Part shown: one piece after another, positions 1 through 14,200 of the stretch
How positions within the stretch are numbered: position 1 is the stretch's first letter
Layout: each line of letters begins with the position of its first letter
Source of the DNA: Alitta virens
Taxonomy: Eukaryota > Annelida > Polychaeta > Phyllodocida > Nereididae
NCBI GenBank assembly: GCA_932294295.1
Contig: OW028580.1
Span: forward strand, 9,391,374-9,455,373
DNA length: 64,000 nt
Reading direction: 5' to 3'
Notes under the pieces: model-generated
The model's database searches: none
The model's input: the letters and a program-made list of their open reading frames with translations, nothing else
What the model was told of the DNA's origin: nothing
Translations under genes and position numbers: made by a program

Positions 1-1402
1 CCAATCAAATTCAGCCTCCAAAGAAGCAGGGTGATCGCATTAAAGTAAGTGTAAAAAAGATATTATTCTTACCACATACTTCAAATCAATGGAATGAGGG
101 AAGGGAAAGAAAACAAAAGATGACAGAAATTTGAACAGGAATAAGTTTATATGACTCTATGAGAAGTGTTGTGGATGCTTGGTTGAAGTGAGCTACTAGT
201 GGCGCCATCTATATACATAGGTGGCCTGTGTCAAAGCATTAAAAGCCTATTATGTCACTTTTTAGTGATTAAATAGGAACAAAACTGATACTGATGCTCA
301 TGTTGGATATCCCCATACGCCATAGTACATTATTTTAGTGTCCAATTCAATTATTTAGTACATATAAGTTGGAAAACTGTGTCCATCTCTGTTAGCTTGA
401 CGAACCACAATCATGGATGTGAGTGTGGCTTATAGTGGGTGGCTCTGCCAGTCAGTATTACGATCCTTCTTATGGTGAAGTGGGAATGATGAGTGGAGTT
501 TCTGACAGTTGATGGATACGGTTCACCCCCCCCATGTTACGACTGTTGATCCGTTACACTTCTGACCCCCTCCCAGAAGGATCCTAATTCTAAATAATAC
601 TAATTTATTTTGTATACTGTAAAATCCTTGTAAATGCTCAGAAACGGTTTACATTAATAATTAAAGTAATACTAGCACGATAGAAAACCTATGCAATATG
701 TATACAGAGCAACCTTTCCAGAGATCAACTGGGAGGGAGCTCCATAATCGTGTAGTACTTGTCTTGTGGATCTGGTCTGAGATATTGTTCATCTGTGCTT
801 TGCTTTCTTTGGTCATATGGTTGGATTCCAACAACAATTTGCAAGCTTTATCATCCATCTCATCGTTACATCTGCCACAAGCAGCTGGTGAGATGAGCTG
901 ACTCTGCAGAGTCAATATCAACCCAAAAATAAAATAAAAACAGCAAGAAAAACGCAATGTGGACCTTTAAAAGTAGAGGTTATTGTGGGTACTGTCATTA
1001 TTTGATAGAGAGGGACTAATTTGTGAACATTACCATTGGGCATTTTTGGTATTCCACTGAATGCGGGCATAATATTACTGCTGCAGCCTCTTTCATCAAG
1101 GAATTGCGTAACAATGGTGGACCTATTTCTTTCCACCCAGTGAAACCATGGAGTCAGTATAGTGACTCCATGGTGAAACTATGCTGCAGTTCATTGCACT
1201 CTTTTCCCTTTTTTACAGAATTCAATTCATAATATAACCAGAACAATATTTGCTGTTTCAGAGTTATGGATCAGCCTCATCGTGTGTTCAAGAAGAGATG
1301 GAGAATTTGGTTCAGCAGCATCTTGCAACAATTGAAGAATTGAATTTCTCAGATAATCTTAAATTTCAATGTTTTAATGGAAAATCTCAGAATAAAGGTT
1401 GA
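1..1402 (+). CDS. 3' end of an unrecognised gene: two last exons
   Basis: The window opens inside an exon (1-44) that is open in one frame and reads NQIQPPKKQGDRIK. It ends in phase 0 at a strong donor (AAA|GTAAGTG). A pyrimidine-rich acceptor (TTTGCTGTTTCAG) follows at 1261. The exon 1262-1402 begins SYGSASSCVQEEMENLVQQH in the matching phase and runs to a TGA at 1400-1402. The tail is acidic and probably helical, rich in Glu, Gln and Leu, and ends FNGKSQNKG. I do not recognise the family from about 60 residues. The evidence is phase agreement plus good splice sites. A skipped exon between 45 and 1261 cannot be excluded, and the direct join is an inference. Confidence 0.45.
45..1261 (+). other. 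Intron of the unrecognised gene; includes a repeat copy
   Basis: No other coding sequence is supported here. Positions about 851-905 match a second stretch at 52892-52951 (shared core CATCTCATC-TTACATCTGC, then CAGCTGGT and GAGCTGA). A dispersed repeat therefore lies across the open - strand frame at 661-957, which I do not call a gene. Confidence 0.4.
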
Positions 1403-2146
1403 CGACTGTCCGTTTTAATGGAAAATGGTTTTGTTGTGTCTTAACAAGTTCTGTCATCAGCTAGGAAGCATGCTATGTAACATATGCAGTGACTCAGTGT
1501 ATTGTTAGAGGAAATTCCTGACTAAATTGCACATTTTGTTGCATGCGGCTGCCTTCAGCTCTGACTGCATCAGTAAAAGGGATGAATGGAATACTTCTTT
1601 GTGATTGGCCAAATCACTGTATTGGCAGCCTTGTACTGTTACAACTACGTAGCTTATTTCTTGGAGACGGTGTTTACCTCTATAGCAGGAATATACCTTT
1701 ATGCAGGACTACATTGGCTGGGTTTTGAATGCGAGACTTGCTCATTTCGAAATTGGGCCAATGTTTATTAATTCCCAATGAAGACAGCACATTGACTGAG
1801 CAAATTCAGCTGCCAGCGGCAAAATACTGTGACTTTGGAATTTTTTCTCTAAGAGATCAAATCAGAACCTTCAGCAATTCAATATTTCTCAAGTTAAGCA
1901 ATTTTACAATTACACATTCCTCTGTTTACATTATTTTCTACAAAAAACGCAAATCAAAAGTTTACGGTTATGCTTTATTGTGTAAAAAACTATCAATTTT
2001 ACATGAGATCGATGGCAAAGTATCTGTAGTATACTATCATTCACTAGTGTGTCATTCACTGGTAACAAAGATGGTTTTTTATCAACATTAAAATTTATAC
2101 GAAGTTAGGACTAGTGTGACAAATTCAACTATAATGTTAAATCTAA

Positions 2147-2152
2147 TTTATT
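2147..2152 (-). promoter_or_regulatory. Polyadenylation signal of the carbonic anhydrase gene
   Basis: AATAAA on the - strand, about 100 nt past the carbonic anhydrase stop codon. This is the first such hexamer seen downstream of the stop, at a normal 3'-UTR distance. Confidence 0.45.
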
Positions 2153-2251
2153 GCTTTACGATATATCTGTAACCTAATAGCAAAAAGGATAAAGTATGAT
2201 TTGATGAATAAGATGTATAAATGAATGGGATGTGAAACAAAAGGAACGTCC

Positions 2252-5200
2252 TTAGAATGATGCCCTGAATTCGCGGTTGCCAAGGGCAAGAGGTGAACGG
2301 TAGTTCTCGATCATCTGTCCTTTAAGTTCGTCGTCTTCGGCTGGCTCTTTGCCCTCTTCTATGGTCTGAAGGGAACGGAAAGCTTGTAACTGGAAAATTA
2401 GAAAAAAAGATAATTGAGTCTCTGATTTTCAGTTAATAAATAACGCTTCTGCATTAAAGTTGGGTTTAGCATGCGCCCAAAATTATAAAAATTCTAGTAC
2501 TGAAATAAATTGTCTGTTATTCGAAATAGCTATGCTACAATTAGCCTACATATTCCTGGATACTTTATCCAAAAAAACGTCCATATCATGCTTATTGATA
2601 TTGACTAAGGCTGAGCGCCTTCTATGTCACTATATCGATTCATGATTATGTAAGAGTATACCATAAAATTTTGTTAAAAAAAAAGAGATATAGATTTAAA
2701 TAAACTAACCTGTTCTTCAGAAACTTCAATGGGTTCTTGGAACACGACCCAAGTGACACACTCAAGGCAAGGAGGGGTGGTCAGTGATCCCAGATAGGTC
2801 CAGTAGTTTATCTTGTTTTCTGAAAGTATCAAAGAAATTACATTAAATCTACTTGGCTATTATAGAAAAAGTCAAGCCATGTGTCAACTAACAGCAGATT
2901 TTACAAGACTGGCGATTGTAACATTTGGTAATAGTCACTTCGACCAATGAACCTATTCTGATCAAAGCAACATAAGCAAATCAATAAGGCAAAAGTAGGC
3001 GAGTTCTTTGATGCAAGTGTAGCGTGATTAACACTACCTTTAGGGCATCAGCTGGGGAAATTTCAAAGGAAAGTATGTTCTGAAGTTATAGGTGACAAGC
3101 CAGGTAAATGCTAATAAAATAAATAGTAAGAAATTGTTGAAATATGATCTGCAAGCCTATGAGAAACATGGTTAAAAAAATGCATGTGTTGAAAAGGAGC
3201 AATATATAAGTTTCTTCAATTTCGTAAAAACGTTCGGACTACATGCAGTACATTCTCATATTCAAGAATATGCAAGTTGACAAGTGACAAAGGTGACTGG
3301 ATTGTGATTATTTGAGCTAATAGTGACACATAACGGTATGCTATGTCTGATAAATGTTGTACATTTTCAAGTGTACGATTCATTGTTAAGAAGAGCTTTT
3401 ACTTGGAAAAGATTTTGGTTTCTTGAGCGAGCTTAAGTATGCTATACCATGTATTTAGACCTTGTGGAATACTTTCTCTGGTATATACAACATTGTAAGT
3501 TACATGTTTTTTCCGGCTGAGTGGTATAACAAACTTAGAAAGCTTCCTAAAACCTGAATATATGGCGTCTAGCAATGCTGTTCATGTTAACTTTGTGCAA
3601 CTTTCCCTGTTAGACAGTAAGAAATAGCAGAAGGATAACATGTCTTCTTTACGATAACAGCTTCTCTGGCTGACATTGAAAAAAAAGTCATGTATGCAAT
3701 GTGATATATGTGCTGCCTAGCAGCTGCAGTTGTTGCAACATTATCCAGAGTAGCCAAGACTTATTCTTGGTGAACAGTGACACTGTGTCATAGTTTTGAT
3801 GTTGCTGTTAGCTGTTTCTGCTGTTTAGATAGTCCTGCATTTATTTAATGCATTTGGTGTGTTTAAACTGATTTTACGCTTTTCTTTTGTAAAGAAAAGT
3901 ATTTTCAAATATTGATGGAAAATATGTACAGTACGTTGTACAAACAAGCTGTAGAACTGTTTGCAATGCAAAGCATCATTAAATCTATTGATTCATCAGT
4001 ATTAATAGGTATAGCCATTCAGATGCTTTATATTTCATTCAGGTATATTACAGCCTATTTCATAGACTTGGCAACCGAACTCCACAGGACGTCATGTGAA
4101 TTCAGTGCTCCCATTGATTGGCTAAAGCAGTCCCTCAACCAATAGGAGTCGTGAATTCACATGACGTCTTCTGGAGTTTAGTTTCCAAATCTATGAGTTC
4201 TGCTGGCAGAAAGCTAGGGTGCCTGTAAACTACGTTTTAACATAGGGCCTATTCTCCACTAACTTAAATTATATATACAAGTTTAGTGTCATTGAATTTC
4301 TTATCGAGACGCTCTTGGTTGTCACAGCTCCAGTATATGTAGTTAGTGAGGCGTATACTTATCATGGGAACTTCCGCACTTTAAACTGACCAGGGGTCAA
4401 GGGAAAACTGAAAGGTCAGGTCACTCAGGGACATAAGATAGGCATGAGGGTATGATAGAAAACTATTTGCTGATTTCTGTGTACCCCCATCAATATGGCG
4501 GTAAATTGTGTGTTCGATTATTTCAATCAGTACCTGTCAAGACTTGACAATCGATACTAATCTACCATTCGGGTGTCCCGGACATATATATATTTACGCA
4601 ACTAGGTTCAAGTTTCACAAAAAGCTGTGCTAGTTACAATGTATAGCTTTACATATGCCATTAGTTTTACCCCATGAAGTTAGTAATTTCGCAAATAACT
4701 TCAAAGGGTAAACTGCTGCAATGAAGTGTGAGAAAGCATGACATATTTTTGGCCCATAGGAATATAGTTTAAGTACGTTTATCATTGTTTATGATTTCTT
4801 TTGGGTTAAACAACCGTATCATACTCCGAAGCGGAGAATTTGAACGACATGATTTTTGTTGTGAAAAAGCATTGCAGAATGAGACGGGGAAAAAATAAGT
4901 GCATATTGTGATTTTTAAATAAGCCCTCAACCTTGGAAACTAACACCCTGTTATAAATTAAAGGGCTAAGGCTGAACAGAAATGTCGCTTGTGATGTGGA
5001 TGCATTACTGACATTTCTTCATGGATTCATCACATAGGTCATCAGCTTTATTAGTCAAATGTTTATTTGTCAGTCTCACAATCTTGCTTGCATCGGAAGA
5101 TATTACAATTCAATATGCAACTGATTTGGTAAACTAAAATTGACCCTCCATTTGCTAACATGACATGAGTACAAAAATAAGTATAACGTACCAGGAAGAA

Positions 5201-8200
5201 GGCAAGATGGGTCGTATGGGCCTGGGGTGACTTGCTTTCCCTTGTTCTTGATGTCTTTGAAAAGATCAGTCAATTTCTTCAGTCCAGCGTGTTCTTTGCC
5301 AGGCTGTAAGCAGAAGGAATGAATAGATACAATTATAATTGTGAACTCTTAAGATTAAGAAATGTGTGTAAGGTGAAGCTACAGTAACCTTTTTTTAATG
5401 TATTCTGAACAGTTGGTGAACTACACATTTCAGAAAATGTATAGGTGGCTTTATCAACGACAGATGAATTTGATTAACTTTTTCTGCTTATTTCTAAATG
5501 TTACTATTTTTACAACTGAATATCTTTGAAACTAACTATAGGCTCACTAACCGTGGCAAAGAATTTTATCATAGAAAATGCCATAGGTTAATTACCTTAT
5601 TATCAATTTCACCATGGAATAGACCGCCTAATTACATTTTGAGTGTATAAATGACAATTTTAATTATCTGTCGTCATAAATATCATTGTCTTATCAATTG
5701 TGTAAATCATTTAATGTCAAAGATAATTTTGTGTCCCTCAAATTGGCCAATTGTTTCTTTTTTTTTCACATCTTGATAATTAGATGACTAATTCACAGTC
5801 GCATTGTATGCAGATTCAGCATGTTTTGGCTTTGTATTTCATATACATGTAGACCCATTTGCACAAATGTGTGAAGGATATCCAAAATCACAGCACAATC
5901 ATTGTGAGGAGAAGCTTTGTCACAGCTGATGACAAGCAAATTAGAAAGTGGTATTTCTTGGTGTCCAAGTGTATTCATGCTTCACATTTACCACATGGGT
6001 GGGTCTTTTTTGTGCCACACATAGACCTTGATCTTAATGGACCACTGAGCAACCTCATGCAAAGCAAGATAAATTGATAAAATTAAAATTCTCTGGCCAT
6101 TTAGGTGATTGTACTGTGCGTGAATGTATTGCATGTATTACATTTATTACATTTATTACATGTATTTCATGTATTAATAATAGTGCATCAGGTACTAGCC
6201 TTCAAGAATGCTCCAAGTACGCACAATCCGTCGGGTTGGCCAACGGCCTCCTCAAGTGTCTTGTATTTTTCAGTATTTACATGGACAAGGTGAACCTGGA
6301 AAAAAGGTCAAGTATTTGCAAAAAGTGAAAAAAGGAAAATAAAAACATTAACTTCATAGTGTTTCTAAAGATTATAAGCAAATTCGCAAAATGATCTGAT
6401 CCTGTTGAGCTGTTTAATATTATAGCCCTTTGAATTTTATTGAACATACACTAATCTATAAAGTTTTGGAGATTACATGAATGTTAACTAAAATCACAAA
6501 ATTTCATGAACATCTTATTTAGGCAGGTTCACAAAAGAAAAGAAGCTGTCTTATCATAAACTTGTTCATCAGAATGGCTCTTTTAAAAGGTTTTAGTCAC
6601 TATTAATTAAGCTGCTGATTGATATACAGCTGTATGTCTGGTAGTAAGAATAGCTTAGCTAACACACAAGTCTGGCTTGGACATTTTCGGCAGATGTATT
6701 TACCGCCAAATGGTTTTGCCAAATGATCTAATTGCCCTTACTGTATATATACGAAGTCCCTCGTGTGTATTCAGGAAATTTACTGAAAGGTTATTGCCGT
6801 ATCTTTGCAGGATAGCATGATTAGTCTGTCACACTGATCGCTATTTTTATTTATCGCTAATGATGCATTGCCATTTACATAGATACTAGTACTATTATGC
6901 CACGAGTCCATCAGGATAAAATTACAAATGCCAGTTTGACCTTTTTAAGAAGGATTATATAGTCGTTATACTCACCTACACTAGCTTAATTATGTGCTAA
7001 GATTAAATCAGTTGGCAGTCAAACCCTTTTTTCAATATACCAAAGATAGAAAGCAGCAAAAATACAGGGTGGGATCCAGCCTCTATTGCTTAAGGGGGTT
7101 TCACACATAGCCGGATCAGACGCCGGAGCGTCCCGGAGTAAAATTTCTTTCACTCCGGGGGGTTCCGGGATCAAAGAGCTGTTAAATGTCAACAAAAAAT
7201 AAATGTTTGACGATGTGTACACAATGTCAATACGGTCTCAACAAGAAGCAACACGGAGCTATCACGACGGTCCCGTTTAGAGTGAGGAGTGAACCGGATT
7301 TTCACGGTGCCTTCGCGGATATCACCGGTCTTTACACCGTGTTCATTCGTGTGGATCCGTTGTGGCTCCTTGTACTCTCCGGCGTTAATGGCGGCGAAAT
7401 ATTCATGCCCGGTTGACGCCGGATGTAGCCGGAGACATGCCGGAGTCAATACGGAGATCGGCGGAGTCTACTGGGCGTCTACACGGGTCTACACGGATCT
7501 ACACGGATCTACACGGATTAAATTACTCCGGGAACTCCGGCATGAAAAATTAAACATGTTTAATTTTTTCCCCCGGAGTCCCAAGGTGCTCCCGGAGCGC
7601 CCCGGACAATGACGGACAATGCCGGACAATCCCGGACATGAACACGATGTCTATACGGCTTTCCCCGGAGTATGCGGGAGTATTCCGGAGTTGACCTCCG
7701 GGACGCTCCGGTGTCCGATCCGGCTATGTGTGAAACCCCCTTTATACTGAGAAGTGTTCAATTTTGCCAACCTCATCGACAACTGACTAATGGCAGAATA
7801 GCAACAACGACTGATACCTTGAGACTATAGGAGAAGTTTTCAAGAAAGTTATTTAATGATTCAGAATGTGTGCGTACCTCTGCGGCATACATTTTGCCAT
7901 CGACTGTGTGTTCTGAACCTGTGTCGCTTGATTTTCCCCAATGGAAATGGAACTGAGCCAGTTGGTATTTCTCGGACAGAGGGCCTCCTTGCAATGCTGA
8001 AAAGGAACAAATTGATTTATGTGAAACTGCTAAGTCAAGTAACAATAGCTTAATACCACAAACAAATATATCTTTATCAAAATGATGGAAATATAATATT
8101 ATATTATTACGCTTTCAAAAGATACATCTTAAAATTTGATGGTTTTTTTTTGGTTAATTAGTTGCTATTTATGCACATGGTTCCATCTTGTGAGATATTT

Positions 8201-11200
8201 TAAAATTAAATTGATAAGTCACATGTGCATTTAATCTTTCAGAAACATATATACAGACTTAACAGTAGGAAAAACTCTCTCACAGACCACTGAAGAAACA
8301 TTAGCTTATCATGTCTGGTTTCATGTTACTTAAATAACTTAATAAATCATATATTTTTTACATTTTGTAAATATTATCTGGGACAAGATCCAAGACATGG
8401 AATATTGCCCACTCCACTCCACGTGAACATTTCACAGCCTAATAAAATACATTTTTCAATCCCTTTTTGTTTTTGCCTCTAATTGCCATGTTATGTGAAA
8501 GCGTTTCTCTTGCGAAGATTTATGTATGCATAAAATCAACTACTTTATATTGACTACATTATAAGGAATTACGACTCATAATTAACCCAGTAGCGGATGT
8601 TCTGGTATGTAGGACAATTTCTAATGAATTTAGTGCTTCGTAACTACAGTTTTGCATTCTTTTTCTTAGTAAAAATGTATTTTCCTTTGCTTTTTCTATT
8701 TAATGTGTTCTGACACGCTTTATCATAAGCAGACAATCACTTGTGTCTGGCAGCAGAAAAACATCAATCATCAAATCATATGAAAAGAAAACAAGGTTAG
8801 GTGGAATTTATGATTTGGTTGCCAAGGTTATACAGAAAATGTGTTTTCAAGTGTTGCACAATGAACCTCAGGGTTACCATGAGCTCATGATGTACTTGCC
8901 ACTAGGTGGATTATCTAATATATAGAATATATATTGATCTATTGAGCTTCTATTGACAAGTTAAATGGACTTAAAATTTAATTACGAGGAACTTGCCTGC
9001 ATCGAATTCAAATTGACCACCTGTTATAATTCGATTAATTAATATGATTTATTGATTTTTTCGAAAGGATTGGTTCATGTAAAGATTTATATTATAAAAT
9101 TAAATTTAAATATTCCGTTATTGAACTTTTTGTTCGATTTGTGCAAAAAGAATTATTTGGTACAGATTTCTTAACTTTTCCATTATTCTTGATAACAAAT
9201 AATCTCATTAAAGGGCTTTAAATTTGTGTTTAATCATGTTGCTATGGTCTTATTCCCAGACCTCATCTCATTATTTGGGGCACTAATCCTAAATCAGCAA
9301 ACGGAATAAAACTGCTGAATCATTTGACGTGTAAGTTTGAGATGATCGATTTCTTATGCCAACCAACAAATTTTTCTTTTTCACCTGTTCAATGCAATTC
9401 TGAAGCAACACATTTAGTGTTCACAATACATAATCTTAAAAAATTTTGTGCACTGATTATTATCATAGAATTTATATAACACTGTAATTACAGCAATTAG
9501 TTTTGCTAGAGGCATAAATATAAAATAAAATATTTTAAACATGAATTGCAAATTTTTCTTTGTATGCACTAATAACTTTAGTTAACAGCTTTTAGTAAAT
9601 TATTATCACAGTAGTAATTGTGGCCCATGCATCATACCGATCTGCCAAGGCCAGAATAGATTTTTGTGAATGGGAAGTGGTATGACTACCAGATCAAACT
9701 GGCTGGATCCAAAGGTTGAAAACAGTCTTAAATATTTTTGTCCTATGTTTTGTTCAGTTCATCTCACCTTGACTATCACTGACTTTTCAAAGTCAAACTA
9801 TTGGAGCAAAAATGTAACTAACAAGTGCATAAAGTTTAAAATAGACTGCCATGTTCCAGATGGGTTCCTATTAGAAATTCAAAGGGACAAAGATATTTGA
9901 CATTGTAACTTCAAATGTAGAAAAATTAATTTACATCTAGGGGTGAAATCCGAAGGTTGTAAGTTGTAAATTTGAAATGAAATCCACTATGTGCACTTTC
10001 GCAATGAACTGAACACATTTTACGGTAGGGTGGAGTGAAAATTAAAATAGAAAAAACATAGGTCTAGATAGTTATCAAATGGTGAAAAATTATTATTAGA
10101 AGTGGTTTTGGGCTGTTGCAGTTAGAATTGTGTCTGCAATTGAGCATTGTTGTTTTCAATTAGGGATGTATTATTACGGGCTCGATTTTAGTCAACATTT
10201 TTCATTGATGAAGGCTTTTGGTCTTTTTCAAATATGTATACCTTAATGTGAAGACTATTTAGATGAGACCCTTTTCATATGCATTCGAGTATCAATTTAT
10301 TTTGGATAGAAATTGATAGAAATGTGCAGCGAAAATGGTCGTGTATTTCAGCAATTCTCACAATGTCTCCTAAGTTAGCAAACAATGATGAAAATGAGCA
10401 CCTCTTATGAAAAGCAGTCACTGCTTTGAAGATGTGGAAGGATTTCTGGTATAATATATCGTAAGGGATATGTAGGCAGGATCCAACCGAGTAGGAATTA
10501 AGTGAGAATGTAGCTTGTTTGGAGTATGCTTTTAGCAGTAAAACATTTCTGTTTGTGTAAAATGTGATATCAGTAAAATTTCAACATATTAAATTGTGTT
10601 CAGTCGGTTGCTTTTGTCAGTTATGTGTGATATAATGTCATGGTATCAAGCTAGTTTGATTTATACTTTATTTTTATAGATCAAAGCAACTAAATTTAGA
10701 TATTCATCCTTCCAATTGCCCTGATGGGATAACTCAGAATATAAAGAATTTTCTTACTATGTACTTCGGTAAATAGCCAAATTTAAATATTGACAATTAT
10801 TTCGATGGTGATTTCCAGGTTTTTAGATTTCTTGATTTAGTATTTTTTCACTGCACCGATTAAGCACCATGATAATGTAGAGCAGAATTTTAAAAAACTA
10901 GCTTAAACTTACTCTGCATCATTTACTTGTAAAACAATCTAGCCTTCTCAAGATTTTTGCTGTGTCTTTCATAAAATACAGTGTATGTAGATTAAGATTT
11001 TGGAATAATGCAATATTTCCTTCTTAGTCACGAGATGTAAATGAACATTACAAGTTTCTTCAAAAGTTAGTGATTGTAAATGATGTAGAGCCAGAACTGC
11101 AAAATGTCTTTGTTATGGCAATAGAGATAATGTATTGTACAGTCTAAAAAGGTCCACCAAAATTATGAAGTAAAGTCCAGTATAGCCATTTGGCTAATAT

Positions 11201-14200
11201 GGTCAGTTTGTAATGTTACATTTAAGTTGATTGGGCTGATCTAGTCCAGCAGTACCACCTCACTATTAGGACCACCAGTTATGTGGAACAAAATGAACAG
11301 CGTATTCTCCTTATTGTATTTGCACTATTGGCCTCAATATTAAGAGCACCAATAAATTCGGTTCAAATGGTGAAGTTTCTCTTTGATATAAACTGATAGC
11401 TTTGAAATTGGGAATGTTAAGTTCTAAGCCTGTTTTCAGTTCCTATAACTACAGGGAAAAGCGATTTGTGGAGGAAGGTATCCATACTATGGATTCCATA
11501 GCAATGTAACGAGATCACATGGTACATAACTCCTTTTTGTCTTTTCTTTTTCCCAGACAATTCTGCCCAACGCAGGGCCGTAGACAGCATTCGGCAGAGG
11601 AGGCAACCACCTCGTCTGGTGTGGATCAAATTATTTTTTGTCATGCCAATTAAGGCAATAACACCGTCCTATTATTTTTAATATTTTTGTGGAGTTTGCC
11701 TCATCTGATTTTAGCCTTTGGCTACAGCCCTGCTAGTACGTGCACCAAGAAAGCAAAACAACCAAACTACCAACCATCTAAAACTGTCTGAACACCAAAA
11801 TTATGAAGTAAGCTATTGCTTAACAGGCCTGAGCATAAGCAAAAAGATGGTAACCCACACATCGTTCTCCTGAAAATTTGCCTAGGTAACTGCAAAAAAT
11901 GCCAGATGGAAGCGCGAACTAGGGTAAGGCGAACAGAATTGCGTTCTCTGCATTTCAGTTTAAGGCAATTGATCGTTCACTGTTAAGCTCAGGCCTGCTT
12001 AATATCTAGTTCACCTGACAGGCTACAGGTGAAAGAGACGCATGTTTTGTTGGGGTACATAATGGGGCAATTGTTAGGGTAGGGGTTACAGGGGGTTAAT
12101 GAAGACCTTGACCCATACTTTCTGGGCAATTAAGAGGGTAAAACGCAATGGTTGTGTACATTAACATGATAAACGCATCTACAAAAGCTATTCTTCCACT
12201 TCCAATATAAAGATATTCATCATAGACTGTGAATATTTTCTGTGTAAGTTACAATTGATCTTATCTCTGTCAAAATATTATATAAAGTTCATATGTTTCT
12301 GACTATCTATTGCCACATTAGTATTACTTCAGAAATTTCAAGTGCACATCTTTATTATCCAATTTAACGGATGATATTGTTTATGGTTGTAGAAATTGAA
12401 CTTTTTCCTTTAAATAAAAATGTTTAATGATTTATAGAAAACGTCCAACAATAAATTCCAATGTAATTAGGGGCAAATTGACTACAAATTCAAGGATGTT
12501 AGTGTCAAAACACTATTTCCACAAGAAACTCAAATTTTTTGTTTAATGGTTTATAAAGTACTTGAAGTAACTTCTGGTACTGTAAAAGTACAGCTTTACT
12601 TACTTGACTGGATTCACTAATTCAGTTAAGCAGTGTTAAGGGAGATCCAGTGGAATGACCGTAACTGACAAATTATCCTTAAGAATCTAGTTCTATACTT
12701 CCGATTTTCCTTTAAATCTGCAGTACATATTATTTAATTATGCTGGATTTTGCATTGATATAGTCTGAATGAAACTTTTCTTCTTGCACACATAAACGCA
12801 CTGATCGAGTGATACCTCATACAAATTATTGCATTTGCCACTGTCAAGGATTGTACGCAAGCAATCAGTTATTAAACCCTTGCTGAAGTCAAATTCAGTG
12901 GTTTCGAATTGTGCATAGGTTCGACTTGGGCACATTCAACTAGGTTTATGGAAGTTTACAACATAATTATTAATAATTCATAAAAAATGTACTTACATGA
13001 TCCATCAAATTTGTAGGACAGCATAACAGAGTGGCCATTGTTGACCAGGGTTCCTGCACCATCAGCACTGTGGGTCATGTCCAGGGGGTTCTTAACTAGG
13101 GCTTCATCTCTCTTGGCTTCTGAGGGCTTGATGTCAATTGGAGACTGTCTCTTGCCCCCTGCTTGGGGGAAGTTGTTTGCCCATGTGGAGGGGCCTGGAA
13201 AAATTTTAAAAAGGGTTTATTAGTTTTTTTTTAAAAAAGTCAGTGTCATTATTGATAAATCGGTGCGATAATCATGTAATCGATATCTTGATAGATTGAG
13301 AAATCATGATTACTGTCTGATATATTCAGTTTAAAATCGATGAATGAATGAATTAGCGAATGAATGAATCAATCAATCAATCACAAGAGCAATGAACAGA
13401 ATCATTTTTTGAATAATAATCCCAGAATTTTATATTTATGTAACAATTTTTATGTTTATATTTGTAAATAATGTTGTTATATATTTTTGCAGGGTTTGGA
13501 AGCCACTTTTGGTTATTACAGTGTACCCATAAAAAATCTCAATATTTAGTTGTTAATTGGCATAAACTGGTGCCAACTTCAATATGGCAAAAGCCTAGCC
13601 CCTGTCAATAATTTCATATCAGAAAGCCATCTACAAACATTTTGAAAAGGGCTACACTTTTTCACAGGCAAAGGTGCGTGGTCAGTTGACATCAGGGTCA
13701 TTCTAACCAAACACAGGCCATTATAATATCACAAGACAGGTATGAAAAATGACACAAATACTGTCACAAGATATGAGAAGATTATGCAGGTGCATGACAT
13801 GTTGTTGCAACAACCTGTGGGATTTACACACACGTTTACCACTCAATTAAATGGCCATTTGTGAAATTTAATCAAGCGAGTTTATCATGACATAAAAAAA
13901 AAAGATACCAAGTGCTTTATACTGTTCATTTCAAGTGCTTTATGATAGGAGATATATTGGGGGAAAAGAAGCATAATTATGAAAAAAAGATAGCTGTTAT
14001 TTTTTTTAAATCTGATTTAAAACAAGATAACAGGTTTTGCAACTAGTCATTACTGATTAATAAGTAAATATAAGGACTCCACTAGTTAATTGTCAATTCA
14101 AATAATTATGAAGTGGTTTTACCTTTTTTTTGTCTATTTTTAGATATTTGGTGCATACTTTATACACTTCAAGATAAATCTCTTCTTCTTTTTTCACAGG

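Noticed and set aside
661..957. - strand frame with a hydrophobic start (RFSCCFYFIFGLILTL...)
   Set aside because: Starts with TTG, lacks splice support, and overlaps a repeat also present at 52892-52951.
7189..7612. Overlapping frames of 76-107 aa on both strands
   Set aside because: They lie inside the GC-rich Harbinger-type MITE, where stop codons are rare because of base composition.
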